Shown: positions 50,294 through 60,158, counted from the first letter of the stretch. The stretch is 64,000 bases of DNA from JBNGOQ01 sp050589645 (GCF_050589645.1 NZ_JBNGOQ010000001.1:372001-436000), one strand, 5' to 3'. Numbers and translations are program-made. Notes: generated from the letters alone by a model not told the origin.

Positions 50294-51364
50294 TTGCCAA
50301 GAGTTAGAGAATTAAATACGATAAAGTCCTACTTGATAGGGTGGTTTATTGGGAGCATCGTTTGGAGGATACTTAGGGATACGGATTTAAGTCAGGAGCC
50401 TTTGTCCCAACAATTTACTTTAAGCAATATTACTGTATTCATAGTGCTTTGGTTGATCATGGGAGTACTCTTCGGCTTGATGCATATTGCTATCGCCAAA
50501 TTTGTAATCGGCAGAATTAAGTATTATCAACTGTTGCTTTTCACCGTGCTCGTACAGCTGATCCTCTTTATAGGCATCATCGTGGCACTCATGCAATCTT
50601 TGAGGGCGCTTTTGGGTGTTGAGCTTCCCGATTCTACGCTAGGATTATTGAATGATCTATCGGTGCTCATAGCCTGTATCTATATTTTGATCATAAATTT
50701 TTGCATCGGCTTTGTGATGTACATTAGCGCAATAGTTGGAAAGGAAAACCTTAGAAAAATACTATCTGGGAAATTTTATACCCCTTTGGTAACCAAGAAG
50801 GTTTTTATGTTTGTCGATCTCAAGGGATCTACGCAATTGGCGGAAAAATTGGGACATATTGCCTACAGTAAATTAATCCAGGATTGCTTTCGCGATCTTG
50901 TGGTGGTACACGATTATCGTGCGGAGATTTATCAGTATGTGGGCGACGAAGCCGTGCTTACTTGGGATGTGGACAGGGCCATACAAATGAATAACGGGAT
51001 TAAAGCTTTTTTTGCTTTTCAAAAAAGACTGAACGAGCGATCTGAACATTATCTGTCCTTGTATGGTGTGGTTCCGGATTTTAAGGCCGGGATGCACGGG
51101 GGAATCATATCCATGACCGAAGTTGGAGAGTTAAAGCGTGATATTGCCTATCATGGGGATACCATAAACACCGCAGCAAGACTTCAGGGCGAATGCAATA
51201 GGTTGGATGTAAAGCTGTTAATTTCCGAAAAACTTTTAAACGATTTGGATCTAAATACAGAATTTAGATCGACGCTTATGGGTGAAATGCAATTACGGGG
51301 TAAAAACGCTCCCATCAATGTGTATTCGTTGGAAGAAGTTGAAAATAACAGTGTTATGCAATGA
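50294..51364 (+). CDS. membrane-anchored class III adenylate/guanylate cyclase (paralogue)
   Basis: 356 residues, colinear with the product of 36695-37744: four transmembrane helices (about 12-150) and a cyclase domain with D175 (FVDLKGST), D218 (YVGDEAVLTW) and N292/R296 (INTAARLQ). The start is TTG, chosen because it gives the same N-terminus as the paralogue (KSYLIGWFI at the same position) and no ATG or GTG lies upstream before a stop. The transcript probably ends at the hairpin at 51425-51454. Confidence 0.88.
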   Translation: MPRVRELNTIKSYLIGWFIGSIVWRILRDTDLSQEPLSQQFTLSNITVFIVLWLIMGVLFGLMHIAIAKFVIGRIKYYQLLLFTVLVQLILFIGIIVALMQSLRALLGVELPDSTLGLLNDLSVLIACIYILIINFCIGFVMYISAIVGKENLRKILSGKFYTPLVTKKVFMFVDLKGSTQLAEKLGHIAYSKLIQDCFRDLVVVHDYRAEIYQYVGDEAVLTWDVDRAIQMNNGIKAFFAFQKRLNERSEHYLSLYGVVPDFKAGMHGGIISMTEVGELKRDIAYHGDTINTAARLQGECNRLDVKLLISEKLLNDLDLNTEFRSTLMGEMQLRGKNAPINVYSLEEVENNSVMQ

Positions 51365-51399
51365 CATAACAACTATGATACACGCTTAAAACAGGTTTC

Positions 51400-51813
51400 C
51401 TACTCCCAACCATTTCTTTCAAACACGCCCTTTAGCAAAAGGGCGTATTTTTTTAAATAAAGCCCGTATTGTTCCTCTGTCAAAATGGCTTTGACCTCGG
51501 CATGCTGTTTGGCGAGCAGGACGTCAAATTTTGCTCGGATTTCGTCTGGTGCAAAGCCCTTGTCCTTGTCATCAAGACGAGCCATTTTAAAGGAATGGTA
51601 GAGGATAATGTTGTAATATTCCTCCCGGATCTCATCGGAAAGCCCCATGGCCGTAGCGCGGTTGTAAAACCAGATCTGCATGCTGTCGCGTTCCTTGTCG
51701 GTAAAAATCCAAACTTTGTTGGTTTCATCATCTTTGGTCGTTTGCGTTTGACCAAAAGCGTTTGCGGAAAGAAATAGGCATAATGCAATGGCTGCAAATC
51801 TCACTAGTTTCAT
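51400..51813 (-). CDS. secreted helical protein (137 aa)
   Basis: Signal peptide with cleavage near NAFGQ. The mature chain is alpha-helical with a pattern reminiscent of Spy/LTXXQ-type periplasmic proteins (RAKFDVLLAKQHAEVKAILTEEQYGLYLKKYALLLKGVF), but the LTxxQ motif appears only once (LTEEQ). Function unknown. Its 3' end contains a perfect terminator-like hairpin that serves the convergent cyclase gene. Confidence 0.75.
   Translation of the reverse strand: MKLVRFAAIALCLFLSANAFGQTQTTKDDETNKVWIFTDKERDSMQIWFYNRATAMGLSDEIREEYYNIILYHSFKMARLDDKDKGFAPDEIRAKFDVLLAKQHAEVKAILTEEQYGLYLKKYALLLKGVFERNGWE
51425..51454 (+). terminator. terminator inside the 3' end of the convergent gene
   Basis: ACGCCCTTT-AGCA-AAAGGGCGT, a perfect nine-base stem with four-base loop, followed on the plus strand by ATTTTTTT. 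It lies 61 bases after the cyclase stop but within codons of the minus-strand gene 51400-51813. Confidence 0.75.
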
Positions 51814-52239
51814 ATTTGGGGCGTTAGTGTTTTCTCAAATATAGCGAATAAAACCTGGGTCCGAGTTTGGAAAGGAAACGGAAAAAAGGATTTTGACGAG
51901 ACCGAATACGAAAAGAACAAGACGTAGCCTATGGCGCTAGGTATGGAGTAGGGAGGGGTGTTTTTGGAAAATATTTTTTTTTGGAACTGTAACCGGTAAA
52001 CTATGGTAGGAAAGCATTCTCCGATTAAATTGCAAAAAAGAACGTAAAAATATTAGACACTTTCCGTAAAGTTATTTTACATTTCTTGGAACCCCTTCAA
52101 TGTCAATTCGATATAAAAATTTGATATACAAATAGTTACGTTTTTGGCATGAATATAGGAATAGAAATTTTGAAACTGTTCAACGGCCATAGGCAATTAT
52201 CCGGTCATCTGGAAGGTTCACACATCCATCAATCTAAAA
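51814..52239. other. 426-base intergenic region upstream of the permease pair
   Basis: Divergent promoter region. AT-rich; no complete gene or repeat copy. A plus-strand frame from about 51826 to 51927 ends in a protein-like EFDETEYEKNKT-type tail but is too short to call. No convincing promoter match. Confidence 0.4.
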
Positions 52240-54630
52240 ATGAGAACCATGTTCAAAACCCATCTTAAAATAGCTTGGCGGAACCTAAAGAAAAACCCCC
52301 TGTTTTCATTGATCAATATCCTTGGTCTTTCCACAGGATTGGCCAGTGCCTTTTTAATCTTTTTTTGGGTCTCCGACGAAGTAAAGGTCGACAGTTTTCA
52401 CGTAAACGATCCAAATCTTTATCAAGTAATGATGAAGAGCGAGGAAAATGGAATTAGTAGAGTTCTTGATGGTACTCAGGGGCCGCTCGCCGAGGCCATG
52501 GAGAAAGATCTACCCGAAGTGGAACATGCTATTACCGTCATGGACCTTGAGAAATTTGGGCAAGGAATTACCTTTAGAAACGATGGGAACAATTTTAAGA
52601 CCGGAGGACTTTTTGCCAGTAAATCTTTTTTCAACGCATTTACCTTCCCCTTGATTCGAGGTACGGCATCCCAAGTACTTGCCGATAAGGATGCGATTGT
52701 CATTTCAGAAAGCTTTGCCGTAAAACTGTTCGGGTCCGTTGAAGGTGCCATGAACAGTCAGATGGTATACACTATGTTCGGAAAAGAACAGCATGCCAAG
52801 GTGACCGGAGTCTTCAAGGACACCCCCAACAATTCGACGATGAAGTTCAGTTTTGTAGCAACAAAGAAAAAGTTTTTGGAAGATATATGGACCAATGGTT
52901 TACTATGGATCAATACCGGGCCGAGCACCTACCTATTGCTTAAACCAAATGTTGACATTGCTGCTTTTAATTCGAAAATTGAACGGTTCATAGATAAGTA
53001 TGATGAATACAATACGTTCAGTCTTTTTACCAGAAAATTCTCGGACACCTACCTAAAAGGCAATTATGAAAATGGAGTTCAAAGCGGTGGAAGGATAACG
53101 TATGTAAAATTGTTTTCCTTTGTTGCTCTTTTGGTCTTGCTTATTGCATGCATCAATTTTATGAACCTGTCAACGGCCAGGGTTTCACGAAGATTTAAGG
53201 AAATAGGAATCAAAAAGACCGTTGGCGGTACTAAGGGGAATTTGGTCGCTCAGTTTTTGACAGAGTCGGTTTTAATTACCTTTCTTTCATTGGTATTGGC
53301 CATAATGATCGTCATACTTCTTATACCCGTCTTTAATTTCATTACGGGAAAGGAACTTGGTATACATTTGATCTTCGAAAATGGTTGGATCTTGCTAACA
53401 GCCACTTTGCTGACGGGATTACTATCGGGAAGCTACCCAGCATTTTACCTCTCGGCATTTAGCCCGATGGCCTCCTTAAAAGGGAAGTTTCAAAGTAAGG
53501 GATCGGAATTGTTGGCGCGCAAGGGACTGGTGGTCTTTCAATTTATGGCATCGCTAGTGTTGATCATATCGGTATTGATCGTTAGCGATCAGATAAATTT
53601 TGCACTTACCAAACCTTTAGGGTATCAAAAGGAAAATATGGTCCAGATAAATCTTGAAGGCAAGGCATACGAGAATGCGACCCTGTTGTTCGATGAGATT
53701 GAAAACATAGAGGGGGTAGAACATGTTGGAGGCATTAGTGAAACCCTGATCAGTGAAGATGGGGGCTCCTCTACCTATGGTATCGATTGGCCGGGGAAAG
53801 CGGAAAACTTGGAGATTGATTTTGTACTTCGTCGTGTAGATGAAAATTTAATACAAACCTTGAACATTGAAATGGCAGAAGGGGACACATTTACCGAGGA
53901 GCTTGGGTCACCAGAATCTTATCTTGTAGTAAATGAAGAAGCCATTAGATTAATGGGAATAAAGGATCCAATAGGGAAAAAAATAAAACTCTGGGGAGAG
54001 GACAAGACCATTTTGGGGGTCATGAAGAATTTTCACACGGCCTCGGTCATAATGCCCATTTCGCCCGTTGTTTTTAGGTATGCCCAAAAAAATATGAGCT
54101 TGGCCATGGTTCGAATGGCACCGGGCAACGAAGTAGCGACCATTGAAAAGATCAAGCAAGCGTATATGAGCTACAACCCGGGGTATAATTTTAATTTCAC
54201 CTTTCAAGATCAGGCATTCAATGCGCAATATCTTTCCGTAATACGTATTTTGAGCCTTTCCCGGTACTTTGCATTCTTGGCTATTTTCATTTCTTGTCTC
54301 GGGTTATTTGGGCTAGCGGCATTTAATACTGAGATTAGGATAAAGGAAATCGGTATTCGGAAAGTATTGGGTTCAACTTCATTTGGGATAATGAAACTAT
54401 TGTCATCGGATTTTCTGAAATTGATCGGACTATCCATTTTGCTCGCTTCGCCCATAGCCTGGTACCTTATGAACAATTGGCTTTTACAATTTGAATATAG
54501 GATCAATATGGGTTGGTGGGCCTTTATGGTCTCTGGGATCTTAACCATAACAATCGCTATGATTACAATAAGTTTGCAAGCTATCAAGGCGGCGAACGCC
54601 AACCCTGTGAAAAGTTTGCGAACGGAATGA
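52240..54630 (+). CDS. ABC transporter permease, MacB/FtsX type
   Basis: 796 residues. An N-terminal helix (RNLKKNPLFSLINILGLSTGLA) is followed by a MacB-type periplasmic domain, a three-helix FtsX block (about 285-410, LLIACINFMNLSTARVSRRFKEIGIKK), a second periplasmic region and a second FtsX block (about 675-790, GLFGLAAFNTEIRIKEIGIRKVLG). The ATPase is not encoded next to it. Its paralogue starts 28 bases downstream. Likely mechanotransmission or export rather than classical transport. Confidence 0.92.
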   Translation: MRTMFKTHLKIAWRNLKKNPLFSLINILGLSTGLASAFLIFFWVSDEVKVDSFHVNDPNLYQVMMKSEENGISRVLDGTQGPLAEAMEKDLPEVEHAITVMDLEKFGQGITFRNDGNNFKTGGLFASKSFFNAFTFPLIRGTASQVLADKDAIVISESFAVKLFGSVEGAMNSQMVYTMFGKEQHAKVTGVFKDTPNNSTMKFSFVATKKKFLEDIWTNGLLWINTGPSTYLLLKPNVDIAAFNSKIERFIDKYDEYNTFSLFTRKFSDTYLKGNYENGVQSGGRITYVKLFSFVALLVLLIACINFMNLSTARVSRRFKEIGIKKTVGGTKGNLVAQFLTESVLITFLSLVLAIMIVILLIPVFNFITGKELGIHLIFENGWILLTATLLTGLLSGSYPAFYLSAFSPMASLKGKFQSKGSELLARKGLVVFQFMASLVLIISVLIVSDQINFALTKPLGYQKENMVQINLEGKAYENATLLFDEIENIEGVEHVGGISETLISEDGGSSTYGIDWPGKAENLEIDFVLRRVDENLIQTLNIEMAEGDTFTEELGSPESYLVVNEEAIRLMGIKDPIGKKIKLWGEDKTILGVMKNFHTASVIMPISPVVFRYAQKNMSLAMVRMAPGNEVATIEKIKQAYMSYNPGYNFNFTFQDQAFNAQYLSVIRILSLSRYFAFLAIFISCLGLFGLAAFNTEIRIKEIGIRKVLGSTSFGIMKLLSSDFLKLIGLSILLASPIAWYLMNNWLLQFEYRINMGWWAFMVSGILTITIAMITISLQAIKAANANPVKSLRTE

Positions 54631-54658
54631 AATAACATCGTCATCAAGAACGGGAACC

Positions 54659-57073
54659 ATGTTTAAAAACCACTTTAGAGTAGCCTTCAGAAATTTAATC
54701 CGGCGAAAAAGCCATGCCCTGATCAATATCGGGGGTTTGGCTTTGGGGATTGCCGTTTGTTTGATGATCTTTATTATTACTCAATTTGAATCGAGTTTTG
54801 ATGACTATCATGAAAAGCAAGACCGTGTCTATCGTGTGTTGACCGAGTACCACCATGCAGAGCCTGAAATCTTCTATGGCAGCGGGGTCCCGTATCCATT
54901 ACCCGAAGAGTTAAAGAGTTCTTTTCCTGAATTGGAAAAGGTATCGGCAATATATTCTGATGGTGATGATCAAATATTGGTGCTGGACAATAAAGGTAAT
55001 CCCGTTAAAAAGTTCAAGGAAAAAAATGGGGTGTTTTTAGTCGAGCCTTCTTTGTTCGACATCTTGGACTACGAATGGCTAGCGGGTGCACCTGCTACCT
55101 TAAAAGACCTGAATAATGTTGTACTTGCGAAAGAAACCGCCGAGAGATATTTTGGCGGTTGGGAGAACGCGGTAGGAAAGACGATAAAGTGGAATAACAA
55201 TGAAATTTTGACCGTCACGGGAATTCTCGGAACAATACCCCCAAATACGGATTTACGGTTTAAAGCGGTAATATCCTATGGTACCGGATTTACTACCAAC
55301 TTTAAAAACTCCGATAATTGGAATGGTACCAACGGAAGATTTGGTTGTTTTGTGCTATTACCACCAAATGTTTCTGAAAGTGATATCAATGCCAGATTAA
55401 AAGTGTTGTCCAAGGAAAAAAAGACAGGCGCTAACAAAGATATTCACTTATTACAATCATTGGATAAGATTCATTATGATGCTCTGGCCGGAAATTACAG
55501 CGGAAAAACGATAAGCAAGAAACTCATACATGTCCTTTGGCTCATCGGGATTTTCATTCTTTTGATCGCCTGTATTAATTTCATCAACCTATCCACAGCA
55601 CAGGCGGTAAATCGCTCAAAGGAAATAGGGGTACGAAAAGTGATAGGGGGTACAAGAATTCAATTGAAGGCGCAGTTCCTTTCCGAAACCCTAATAATAG
55701 TTATGACATCTATTTGTATTGCATCCATGATTGTCATTATGTCGTTGCCATCGATAGGCGAGCTTCTTGACTTACCCTTGTCCATTTCTTCGGTCTTAAA
55801 TTTGAAAACCTTGATTTTAACCGGTGCTATGGCCATTGTTGTAACCTTTTTGGCAGGATTTTATCCCTCATTGGTGCTTTCTAAATTTAATCCTATTTCC
55901 GCTCTCAAAAATCAGGGAAAAGTTGGTAAGACCGAAGGGATTACCTTAAGACGAAGCCTTGTTGTTTTTCAATTTACAATTGCGCAAGCACTAATTTTTG
56001 GAACACTGATTACCGTAAAACAAATGGACTATTTTACCAATCAATCCATGGGTTATGATAAAGAGGCCATTGTAAACGTATTGATACCCACGGATAGCGT
56101 TAGCATAGATAAAATTGACTATCTAAGCAACTCGCTATTGGATATAAACGGTATCCAAAATGTCAGCTTTAGTTCGAATACTCCCACGGAGTACAGAACA
56201 AATAACTGGACCAGGTTCGTTTATGACAACGCTTCCGAAGAAACTGACTTTTATAGCATCCGAAAAGGAATCGACCATAAATATTTGGAAACCTATGGAC
56301 TTTCTTTAGTGGCCGGCAGAAATGTAAAAAAATCTTCTGAAGCCACAGAAATTCTTCTGAACGAAAATCTTATGAAACGTCTTGGGGTTACTAACGGAAA
56401 CGAGATCCTGAACAAAAAGATACGTCTTGCAGGTGGCCGAATAGAAGGAGAAATAGTTGGCGTGATAAAAGATTACCACAGTAGTACTTTTAAAGACGGA
56501 ATGTCCCCAATAATAATGGTAAATAGAAAAAGTTGGCTCGGTATGGCGGGAATCAAATTGGCGACGAACAATATTTCGAACACGATAACGGCCATAGAAA
56601 AAACATGGGACGATACCTTTCCCAATTATGCCTTTGAGCACCAATTCTTGGATAACAAAATAGCCAATTTTTATGCAGAGGAAAAAAAGCTTTCCCAAAT
56701 GTACAAGTTGTTTGCTATCATAGCTATTTTATTGAGCTGTTTAGGGCTTTACGGACTGGCTTCCTTTATGGTGAACCAGCGTATAAAAGAAGCGGGTATT
56801 CGAAAAGTTTTGGGAGCGACGGTCAGTAATATTTTATATCTGTTTTCCAAGGAATTTATTGTGCTGATTGCTATAGCTTTTCTGATAGCTGCACCAGTAG
56901 CCTGGCATTTTATGGGACAATGGTTGGAAGAATACACCTACCGTATTGATATTACTTGGGTGGTTTTTGTTCTTGGCGGACTGGGAGCGTTCGTTATTGC
57001 CTTATCAACAGTTGGTTTCCAGACGCTAAAGGTGGCCCAGGCCAATCCGGTAGAGAGCTTACGAGCAGACTAA
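54659..57073 (+). CDS. ABC transporter permease, MacB/FtsX type (paralogue)
   Basis: 804 residues with the same plan as its upstream neighbour: N-terminal helix (RNLIRRKSHALINIGGLALGIA), MacB-like domain, first FtsX block (LLIACINFINLSTAQAVNRSKEIGVRKVIGG) and second FtsX block (SCLGLYGLASFMVNQRIKEAGIRKVLGA), ending in ANPVESLRAD. The pair probably works as a heterodimer with an ATPase encoded elsewhere. An array-type repeat follows shortly after the stop. Confidence 0.92.
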   Translation: MFKNHFRVAFRNLIRRKSHALINIGGLALGIAVCLMIFIITQFESSFDDYHEKQDRVYRVLTEYHHAEPEIFYGSGVPYPLPEELKSSFPELEKVSAIYSDGDDQILVLDNKGNPVKKFKEKNGVFLVEPSLFDILDYEWLAGAPATLKDLNNVVLAKETAERYFGGWENAVGKTIKWNNNEILTVTGILGTIPPNTDLRFKAVISYGTGFTTNFKNSDNWNGTNGRFGCFVLLPPNVSESDINARLKVLSKEKKTGANKDIHLLQSLDKIHYDALAGNYSGKTISKKLIHVLWLIGIFILLIACINFINLSTAQAVNRSKEIGVRKVIGGTRIQLKAQFLSETLIIVMTSICIASMIVIMSLPSIGELLDLPLSISSVLNLKTLILTGAMAIVVTFLAGFYPSLVLSKFNPISALKNQGKVGKTEGITLRRSLVVFQFTIAQALIFGTLITVKQMDYFTNQSMGYDKEAIVNVLIPTDSVSIDKIDYLSNSLLDINGIQNVSFSSNTPTEYRTNNWTRFVYDNASEETDFYSIRKGIDHKYLETYGLSLVAGRNVKKSSEATEILLNENLMKRLGVTNGNEILNKKIRLAGGRIEGEIVGVIKDYHSSTFKDGMSPIIMVNRKSWLGMAGIKLATNNISNTITAIEKTWDDTFPNYAFEHQFLDNKIANFYAEEKKLSQMYKLFAIIAILLSCLGLYGLASFMVNQRIKEAGIRKVLGATVSNILYLFSKEFIVLIAIAFLIAAPVAWHFMGQWLEEYTYRIDITWVVFVLGGLGAFVIALSTVGFQTLKVAQANPVESLRAD

Positions 57074-57118
57074 GTCTATAAAACCTTCCATTTGCGGGAT
57101 TTTACAGAAAATAAGATT

Positions 57119-57171
57119 GGTAACGTTCTTGGCTATGATTCCTGGCAGGCAGGTTATCGTTGTTGTTAGCC
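57119..57171 (-). repeat. attC-like short element S10
   Basis: Minus strand: GGCTAACAACAACGATAACC, then GGAATCATAGCCAAGAACGTTACC. The left arm contains the stop codon of the DUF6090 gene (GGC TAA CAACAACG). It resembles element S5. Confidence 0.6.
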
Positions 57172-57906
57172 TTTGTTATTCTTGGATAATAGTTCCAGAA
57201 GTTCCGTGGTCTCTTTGATAATGACCTGGTACAATTCACTTTGAAACTCGAACAATTTCAAGCTTTCAACGACAGAATTGTTCAGTATCCTCAATTGGTT
57301 TGATTCGGGATTTAACTCCCAACTTTTGGTTTCTTCCCTTTCTTTATTGGATAATCCTGTTAGTAATACCAAATCAAAGTTCTTCTTTATTTCCTGCTCG
57401 TACAATGCAACGTCTTGCATACTGGAAGATTCATAAAACGAATATTGTTCGTGAACATTTTTGAGCTTTAATATGGCAATCCTTTTCGATTCGGGAAATA
57501 GGGTCAAATTCCCTGTGGTAATTAAGTCCTCAATGGTATAAGTGGTGGTATAGAAAGCCCTTTTTGAAATATCCAAGCTGTTCATTTCTTGTAATAGGAC
57601 TTCGGATTCCGGGTTTTCAGAATGGTAATAATCAAAATAATTTTTGATGGCCTTCTTTTTTTTACTGTTCACGCTGTCAAGCGCCTTCAACCTGGTTAAA
57701 TCAGTTCTTAGCTCTCCTATAAGACTTTGTTCATACTCCTGAAGTTGGAGGTCATCCTTTCGACTTTCATTCCAATTATTGATTTGTAATGCGATCAAAA
57801 TTCCAATAACAACCAGAATGATTTCTCCAATGGCGTAAACCAAATATTTACTGAACTTGTTTTCAGCCAGGAATTTTTGTCTAGTTTTTCGAAAAATTTT
57901 TATCAT
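57166..57906 (-). CDS. DUF6090-family membrane protein
   Basis: 246 residues. The N-terminus (IKIFRKTRQKFLAENKFSKYL, then YAIGEIILVVIGILIALQINNWNE) is the hallmark of DUF6090: a single transmembrane helix (about 20-42) with a conserved NNWNE end. A long helical extracytoplasmic part follows. Such genes are abundant, often as single accessory genes in Flavobacteriia; function unknown. The stop TAA lies inside the repeat arm GGCTAAC. Confidence 0.9.
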   Translation of the reverse strand: MIKIFRKTRQKFLAENKFSKYLVYAIGEIILVVIGILIALQINNWNESRKDDLQLQEYEQSLIGELRTDLTRLKALDSVNSKKKKAIKNYFDYYHSENPESEVLLQEMNSLDISKRAFYTTTYTIEDLITTGNLTLFPESKRIAILKLKNVHEQYSFYESSSMQDVALYEQEIKKNFDLVLLTGLSNKEREETKSWELNPESNQLRILNNSVVESLKLFEFQSELYQVIIKETTELLELLSKNNKG

Positions 57907-57930
57907 TGGTCAATAGTTGGTCGTACTAAG

Positions 57931-58013
57931 GGCTAACTAATGGATATAAAGAAATTTCCGTATAGCCATACTACACCCCGTGAAAATACCACTTTTTGAC
58001 CAACTTGCAAGTA
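57931..58013 (-). repeat. attC-like long element L10
   Basis: Minus strand: AAGTTGGTC, AAAAAGTGGTATTTTC, GGGGTGTAGTATGG, closing CATTAGTTAGCCC. The left arm is short and runs into the stop codon of the hydrolase gene (TAG in ATTAGCAT). Confidence 0.65.
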
Positions 58014-58015
58014 TG

Positions 58016-58888
58016 CTAATTCTTGATGAAATTTGATATATGAACAGATAATTCCCTGGGGTGGGTCATCCACATTTCGTGTCCAGCCTCTGTTAAGTGG
58101 TGATGCGTTGCCTGAGGTTTGATCTCAATTAGTTTGGCGTTTGTGCAGGTCAACATTGGCATTGTTTTCTCCGATGTCAAAATCATCAAAGGTATATCCA
58201 AAGCCTTTACATCTTCCGGGGAGGGAGAATCAAACCCAGCAGGAGAATTCACTAAGACCTCCATTTCCCTAAGATTTGCCTTTAGCATACTTAACACCTC
58301 AGGCGGAATCTGATTTTGTATGTCGGCGCCAGCAAAAAATTCAAATAACTCTTTCATTATCAAAGTGGTATCCTTAGTTATAAAAGCATCTCGTGTTTCA
58401 TTAATGAGTTTCTCCTGAACGGTTTCATACCAAAATTCACATTTGGGGATATCATTTAGCCAATTCACCAAAGCCGGTTCGGAAAGTGTTAGACTTTTGA
58501 GCATTTTGGGATTGCGTACAGCGAATTCCAAAGCGATTAACCCACCATAACTATGCCCTACCAGGTGCACAGGTTTATCAAACATTGAAATTAAAACCTT
58601 CAAATCAGCAGCCTCTGTTTTAACGTTATACTCCCCGTTGATTTCATTGTTGTTTGGAAAATTATAACGCCTACTATAGGTAACCACTTGAAATTCATTG
58701 CTAAGTAATTCTGTTTGAGGCATGAATACTCTATAGTCTTCTTGCCCCCCATGAATAAAAACGATTATCTCTCCCTGACCAGCCGAAAAATAGGTAATGG
58801 ATCCATTTGTGATGGTCAACTTGCTTAAAGATTGTCCGCTTACCCCTTGAAGGAATAAACATAGGACTGCAATTATTATTGGTTTCAT
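58016..58888 (-). CDS. secreted alpha/beta hydrolase
   Basis: Start set at ATG 58888, which opens a signal peptide (MKPIIIAVLCLFLQGVSG); 290 residues. The oxyanion loop VFIHGGQED, nucleophile elbow VGHSYGGLIAL (GHSYGG) and a late acid/histidine part (EAGHEMWMTHP) are present, so it is probably an active esterase or lipase-like enzyme in the periplasm. Substrate unknown. Framed by element L10, it forms with the DUF6090 gene a small outlier of the repeat array. Confidence 0.88.
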   Translation of the reverse strand: MKPIIIAVLCLFLQGVSGQSLSKLTITNGSITYFSAGQGEIIVFIHGGQEDYRVFMPQTELLSNEFQVVTYSRRYNFPNNNEINGEYNVKTEAADLKVLISMFDKPVHLVGHSYGGLIALEFAVRNPKMLKSLTLSEPALVNWLNDIPKCEFWYETVQEKLINETRDAFITKDTTLIMKELFEFFAGADIQNQIPPEVLSMLKANLREMEVLVNSPAGFDSPSPEDVKALDIPLMILTSEKTMPMLTCTNAKLIEIKPQATHHHLTEAGHEMWMTHPRELSVHISNFIKN

Positions 58889-59033
58889 ATGCATCGTTTT
58901 TATTGCACCCGATAACTTAAGAATAGGGTCATTGGTTATATATCCAATATACGAACAATGCGTGTATAAGCATGAACAAATGCGGTGGTACCATAAACCC
59001 GCAGGCCGCTTCAACCTTACAACGCAGCTGAAT

Positions 59034-60137
59034 TTACTGGATTTTTGATTCAGGTGACGCTTTGAGTTTTGGCCTTTCCAATTGCTTATACGTCCATTTT
59101 AACCCGAACAAAGGCCTTAAGAAAACAACTCTCCTCAGGATATATTCATAAATCAGATAGCATACAAGGCCGGTAAACGTGATAATTGCCACGAGTTTTA
59201 GCACGGCCGGTATCTCCAAGGGCAAAATGATCAGGGCCCCGGCATACAGGACAAACATGTGAATGATGTACACAGGATACGCGGCCTTACTTAAATAACC
59301 AAGGAGGTTGCTTGGCCTGTTCAAGTATTTGTAGCCAAAGCCAAAAACGGCAAAAATCCAGCCATTGGATTCAAGGGCCATAAGGTAACCAGGGGCTTCC
59401 GTTGCAAAAACAAGGTATCGGATACTGTACAAAACAACGGCCATACCAAGGTATACATACCGCCATTTTAAAACGGTTAGCCAGAACCTTTTGCCGCTGT
59501 AGACCAAAAGAAAACCGAAAAAGAAGGCGAGAAACCCAAGGAAAAAGCCATGCCAGGTCTGTGCATATAATGAAAAGAGCTGTGGCTTTACCCATACGGC
59601 TTCAAGGACGAAAAACAGGGATACCAACAAAGATCCACCAGGATGGCCCATAAGTGCGGATAATCCCCTCCCAATACTACCGTTCTCCTTCTTTTTCAGA
59701 TAGGAGAACAGTGGCAACAACAACAGTACGTACAGAAATATATTTCCCAGGAACCACAAATGACCCATATGGGGATAATAACCCAAGGGCAGGTTATAAT
59801 ATTTTTGAAAAACAAACATATGTAGCGGGGTAATTGCCACAAAGCCAAAGAGGAAGGGCAAAAGAATTCGCTTTGTCCGCTCCGTAAGCAATTGCTTCCA
59901 ATTTCGCTTACGCATGGCAAAATAGAGCCCCATCCCGGAGACATAGAATAAAAGGGGAATTCTCCAGACGTTGAGCATGGTCATGGGTTTCCATAAACCC
60001 TCAAGGAGTTCATCGCTCTTGATAAAGCCAATGAACATGGCCCAGGGTTGGAATATTATGGCGATGTGATAGATGAGGAGCAAGCCAATGGCGATTACGC
60101 GCAACCAATCAATATCGTGTCTTCTTTCTGTTATCAT
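59034..60137 (-). CDS. membrane acyltransferase (Acyl_transf_3/OafA type)
   Basis: 367 residues with about ten transmembrane helices. The opening RRHDIDWLRVIAIGLLLIYH carries the family motif and catalytic-type histidine, followed by WRIPLLFYVSGMGLYFAM and HLWFLGNIFLYVLLLLP. Members transfer acetyl or other acyl groups to glycans or lipids at the inner membrane. It is downstream (21 bases) of the ankyrin lipoprotein, forming a two-gene operon. Confidence 0.9.
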   Translation of the reverse strand: MITERRHDIDWLRVIAIGLLLIYHIAIIFQPWAMFIGFIKSDELLEGLWKPMTMLNVWRIPLLFYVSGMGLYFAMRKRNWKQLLTERTKRILLPFLFGFVAITPLHMFVFQKYYNLPLGYYPHMGHLWFLGNIFLYVLLLLPLFSYLKKKENGSIGRGLSALMGHPGGSLLVSLFFVLEAVWVKPQLFSLYAQTWHGFFLGFLAFFFGFLLVYSGKRFWLTVLKWRYVYLGMAVVLYSIRYLVFATEAPGYLMALESNGWIFAVFGFGYKYLNRPSNLLGYLSKAAYPVYIIHMFVLYAGALIILPLEIPAVLKLVAIITFTGLVCYLIYEYILRRVVFLRPLFGLKWTYKQLERPKLKASPESKIQ

Positions 60138-60158
60138 GGGAATGTGGTTTTAGATGGA

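Noticed and set aside
52150..52170. TTGGCATGAATATAGGAAT as sigma-54 promoter for the permease pair
   Set aside because: The GG at -24 is present but the -12 GC is replaced by GG, so the match is too weak.
52240..57073. Complete MacAB-type exporter
   Set aside because: Only two permeases are present; neither an ATPase nor a MacA-like adaptor is encoded next to them.
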